DNA of 64,000 nucleotides. Origin: Puffinus mauretanicus. Its lineage: Eukaryota; Chordata; Aves; Procellariiformes; Procellariidae. How positions within the stretch are numbered: position 1 is the first letter of the stretch; the number at the start of each line of letters is the position of its first letter. The notes beneath the pieces are model-generated. The model worked only from the letters and a program-made list of their open reading frames with translations. It was not told where the DNA came from and did no database searches. This document shows, piece by piece, positions 61,079 to 64,000 of the stretch. The stretch spans positions 558,001-622,000 of the forward strand of contig JAJKFH010001359.1 of NCBI GenBank assembly GCA_023333565.1, in the 5' to 3' direction. The position numbers were made by a program, and so were the translations under genes.

Positions 61079-63105
61079 TGCTATGTGCTATTGGTTTTGC
61101 ATGGTATCACCTGCACCCCTTTATTATAGAAACCTATTCTCTTCTGTTTAGATAAACAGTGCATTGGAATTTAGTAAAAAAATCAGGAGAAAATCCATGT
61201 GTTTGAGCTGAAAAGTGGTTCTTTTTACCTTATGATTTTTAAATTGAAATTTTTGAGCAAAGTTAAAGAGAGAGTAAGTTTTCCCAGCCGTTTTCTGCCT
61301 TTTCTCCTGGACACAGAAGAGTGACTCTGGCATGAATCAGTGGTCCTTTTCTTGCTGCAGTGACTCAGCCAACGACTCTCTGCATGTCAGTAGGAACGTA
61401 TTAACTCATCCTATTAACTCTGTGACCGCTGGGAGTGCCTTCCCAGACAGACCTGTGGTCAGGGAAATGAAAGCTGACTTTTTTTTTGATGTAGGAAAGG
61501 ATTATGGTTTTGTTCATGGAGGCTTTACTTTCTGAAGTCTGTTTGGTTGTTTAGCCCAGGAACTAGCTAGAAATTAAATGGTGGGCTCTGAAGAAAGTTA
61601 AAGTCATGATAACCGTGCTTTAAATAAAAGACTTCAGGTTAACAGAAGTGAGTGAAAGTACTTTCAGTGACTAACTAGGTAGCTAGAAGAAAGCCCTTTT
61701 TTTTCTCATCTTGGAGGATGTTGTAGATAGAATAGGTTGGGATTTGAGTATATAGCTTATGCTATGGGGACAAAAAGGAGATAATTTACACCTGTAGATT
61801 GTACTAACCTTAGCATTTCTTATACAGATTTCCTTCTCCAGGGAGAGCAATGAGCAAAGGATAAATCTGTTTCTACTTACAGGTTTAAACGGCTAAAGAT
61901 TGCTCAAATTATAGTTCTGCTCAACACCTCCTAGTGGGATGAATGGGTGGAAAGGACAAAGCTAGTCAGCAGAGGAAGGAAAAGCAGGAATGTGGAAGCC
62001 CTAGACATAAGTCCTAACAGACTTTCCATGGATGTTCAAAACCCAAATCTGTGTTTAAATGCTCGTTATCTTGGCCTCCTGAAGTCTTTTGGAGCCCTAG
62101 CCTGGGGTGAATATACAGTGTGCATATATATGAGTAAGCTAACTGATGGTTGATCTATTCTTGGGTCACCCACAGGCCCTTTTTAGCTGATTTTTTTCTA
62201 AATCTCTACTGCTGTCACTCATGCGTGCCTTTGGAGAACAGGATTTTTCAACCTTACCAATACTGATTCTCCCCGCAGAAGTTGTCAAATTGATGATTCA
62301 AGCAGTGAAAAATCTACAAAGTCTCTACAGAAATTCTAACTGTTTATTATTAACGAATACCTTAAAATTAGCTTACTTAAGGTAGTAAAAAAAACAACAA
62401 GCACTAACATTTTATTGATCACAAAAAGAAAAAAAAAACACCTTTGGCAATACTAAACAGGAAGTTGTCACTAATGGTTAAAAAAACAATTTTGTGTAGT
62501 GTAATATAATCTCCAAATCCCTATCCTCCTCTGATGTTTGACCATTCTTCATCCTATGGCTGGCTGAACAATTACTGATCTTTTTAACTCGGTCAGCAGG
62601 ATGCTTCCTTGCTGTATCTGGGGCCATAAGACTTTGTAGCAGAACACATTAGCATGCCTTTGTAAATCAAAAAATGTGTTACCTATCTCCCTGAATACAG
62701 GAGGCCTAGATTTTTAAGTGTCATTACAGAAAAAAATAATCTGTGGCAACAAATGTGGCGACTGCATATGCGGTATACGTCGCTGTTCACCCTCCAATGT
62801 GCTTCAGTAGCAGCATTTTGGCATACCATTTTTAATGTAATGAGATTTTGAAGTTGCATCCAAATCTGTAGCATTTTTCACTTTCAGAAATATTCAATGT
62901 TTAATTTGCCTTTATTTTCCTCCCTCTCTTTCTATTCATCTTTGACAGTGAAAAGTAAAGAATGCCCCAGGTAGATGACCTGCTGGACATTATAAAGAAT
63001 TATGTTAGCAGCAGAAATATTGTGTTTGTTTTACCCTTACACTGTGGTGCATGGGTTTTTGCTTTCATCTTTTACACTCTGTGCCCCCGTCAGACCCTCT
63101 GCAGC

Positions 63106-63150
63106 AGTTCTAGAGGAATCTTTGCAGTTCTAGAGGAATCTTTGCAGTTC
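63106..63150. repeat. 20-bp tandem duplication, 2.25 copies
   Basis: The unit AGTTCTAGAGGAATCTTTGC occurs at 63,106-63,125 and 63,126-63,145 without mismatch, and AGTTC starts a third copy. The duplication lies inside an 80-codon plus frame (62,962-63,204) and gives it a repeated peptide, but that frame shows no other sign of being coding. Confidence 0.92.
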
Positions 63151-63540
63151 TGCAGATTCCAAGTTTTTATCAAATTTCTTGCTACTCATAGCTTAAGATT
63201 GTGAGTTTAGGGATTCCCTGTTTAAATGAATGACTGAGATCACTCTGAACATTTATTAAAGGTTTTGATCTGTTTCCAGCTAAGCTGTCTTTGGCTTGGA
63301 GGTGTGGTTGTCTTGCTGACTGGGTCATGCTTATTTTTCCCCTCTGTTCTGATAAGCTGTCAGTTCTGTGTTGATATTTCCATTTAGTTCCTTTTTGTAA
63401 AACTTAATTCAGCTTCTCCTTTTACTGTTCCATCTCACTTTAAACCATCTAGTTTTTTTACTGCAAGGCATAACAATTTGATGTGATAGAATATATGCAA
63501 TGGTATTTTTTTCTGTATCTTACCCAGCTTGGGTTATGCT

Positions 63541-63715
63541 AATAACAATATTTAGCACATTTATATGGCTTGAAATAATTGCACAGAGATTAACTAATTA
63601 TTCAGCTCAGGGAGGTAAATGGAGGAAGAATTATCATTTGTCTTTTAAATAGAATGAAAGCTGAAGCAACTCACTCAAGCTCTATAATGAGTTGGGGTAA
63701 AAGCAGGTGGAGGAC
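63541..63715 (-). repeat. MIR-family SINE, amniote type, nearly full body
   Basis: In the plus direction it is reverse-complement MIR over about 175 bases: TTTAGCACATTTATATGGC, then TTGCACAGAGATTAACTAATTA, then CTCAGGGAGGTAAATGG, ATTATCATTTGTCTTTTAA, GCTGAAGCAACTCACTCAAG and GTAAAAGCAGGTGGAGGAC. The ATTAACTAATTA segment is characteristic of the amniote MIR subtype, as I recall it. Order and spacing hold throughout, so this is a firm call despite heavy divergence. Confidence 0.85.
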
Positions 63716-63722
63716 TTGCAAC

Positions 63723-63740
63723 TTTTTTTTTTTTTTTTTT
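63723..63740. repeat. Poly(T) run, 18 bases
   Basis: The longest homopolymer in the window. It lies eight bases after the MIR relic ends, but MIR ends in an L2-like tail and not in poly(A), so the two are probably unrelated. Confidence 0.85.
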
Positions 63741-64000
63741 GAGAAATAAGCTTATAGTGCCTTTCAGGACGCAATGTATTTTAGTAACTTAATATATCAA
63801 GATAGTCTTGATAAATATATTTCTCATTACAATACCAGTGTCATTTTATCTGAGCACCTATGAAGCACGAATGTTTTCTATATTCAAATCTGTGAGCACC
63901 TAATGCAAAAATTACTGGATAAACTACATTCACTTTGATATGAAAGAGGTTTAGGTTATGCCAGTACAGGTTGATTGTATAAATAATAAATTATGTAAAT
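63741..64000. other. AT-rich sequence to the window end
   Basis: I see no gene, repeat or motif in these 260 bases. Confidence 0.7.

Larger units (their letters stand above)
57061..63105. other. AT-rich sequence, no gene recognised
   Basis: No recognisable gene or intact transposon. Contains a T12 run near 58,726-58,737, an 11-bp duplication at 60,843-60,864 and an 8-bp perfect hairpin at 61,059-61,078. Open frames stay below about 110 codons. A pyrimidine tract ending in TTTGACAG (62,948) is followed by a possible 22-nt segment, but the GTAGAT after it is a poor donor. Confidence 0.6.

Noticed and set aside
1..64000. CRISPR arrays, operons, rRNA or tRNA genes, riboswitches, phage or bacterial mobile elements
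   Set aside because: None seen. The short tandem duplications have two copies at most plus a part, no regular spacers, and the genome is vertebrate. I could not run covariance models, so a diverged snoRNA or microRNA could be missed.

Overview
The window looks like a stretch of bird genome: an AT-rich gene desert, or the inside of a very large intron, with no complete protein-coding gene that I can recognise. Three repeat signatures support a bird. The first is a degenerate CR1-type LINE at the left edge, with the SGNH-esterase ORF1 and the endonuclease/reverse-transcriptase ORF2 seen in avian CR1. The second is a fragment of an avian endogenous-retrovirus LTR that I recognise, common in Neoaves. 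The third is a set of old amniote/sauropsid repeats: two clear MIR-family SINE copies and several relics with the core CCATTGACTTCAATGG. There are no bacterial features.

Layout. Positions 1 to about 3,240 hold the CR1 element on the minus strand. Its 3' end is cut by the window edge and its frames are broken many times. From 3.2 to 18.8 kb is AT-rich unique sequence with a few short tandem duplications and two relics of the old sauropsid repeat. At 18.79-19.16 kb is an isolated GC-rich islet. It holds a YY1-like site over a well-placed ATG, a 78-codon open frame with a signal-peptide-like start, and a GTGAGT donor. From 19.2 to 36 kb is again AT-rich. Its most notable item is a 48-nt exon-like segment at 25,843-25,890 between good splice signals and open in one frame. 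At 36.35-36.71 kb is a GC-richer block of unknown origin.

From 39.3 to 40.1 kb there is a coding-looking but unidentified minus-strand open frame beside an old repeat. A MIR copy lies at about 41.2 kb and the ERV LTR fragment at 41.89-42.23 kb. From 42.3 to 63.5 kb is AT-rich with ATTA-dense stretches that resemble conserved noncoding DNA, an unidentified minus-strand open frame at 49.3-49.6 kb, an A/C-rich low-complexity tract at 57.0 kb, and scattered short duplications and palindromes. A second MIR, with a poly(T) run beside it, closes the window.

Nothing here forms an operon, pathway or recognisable new system. The items most worth testing are the GC-rich islet with its small ORF (18.8-19.2 kb) and the candidate cassette exon (25.84 kb). 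Apart from the CR1 ORFs, most open frames of 60-126 codons are what such AT-rich DNA yields by chance.
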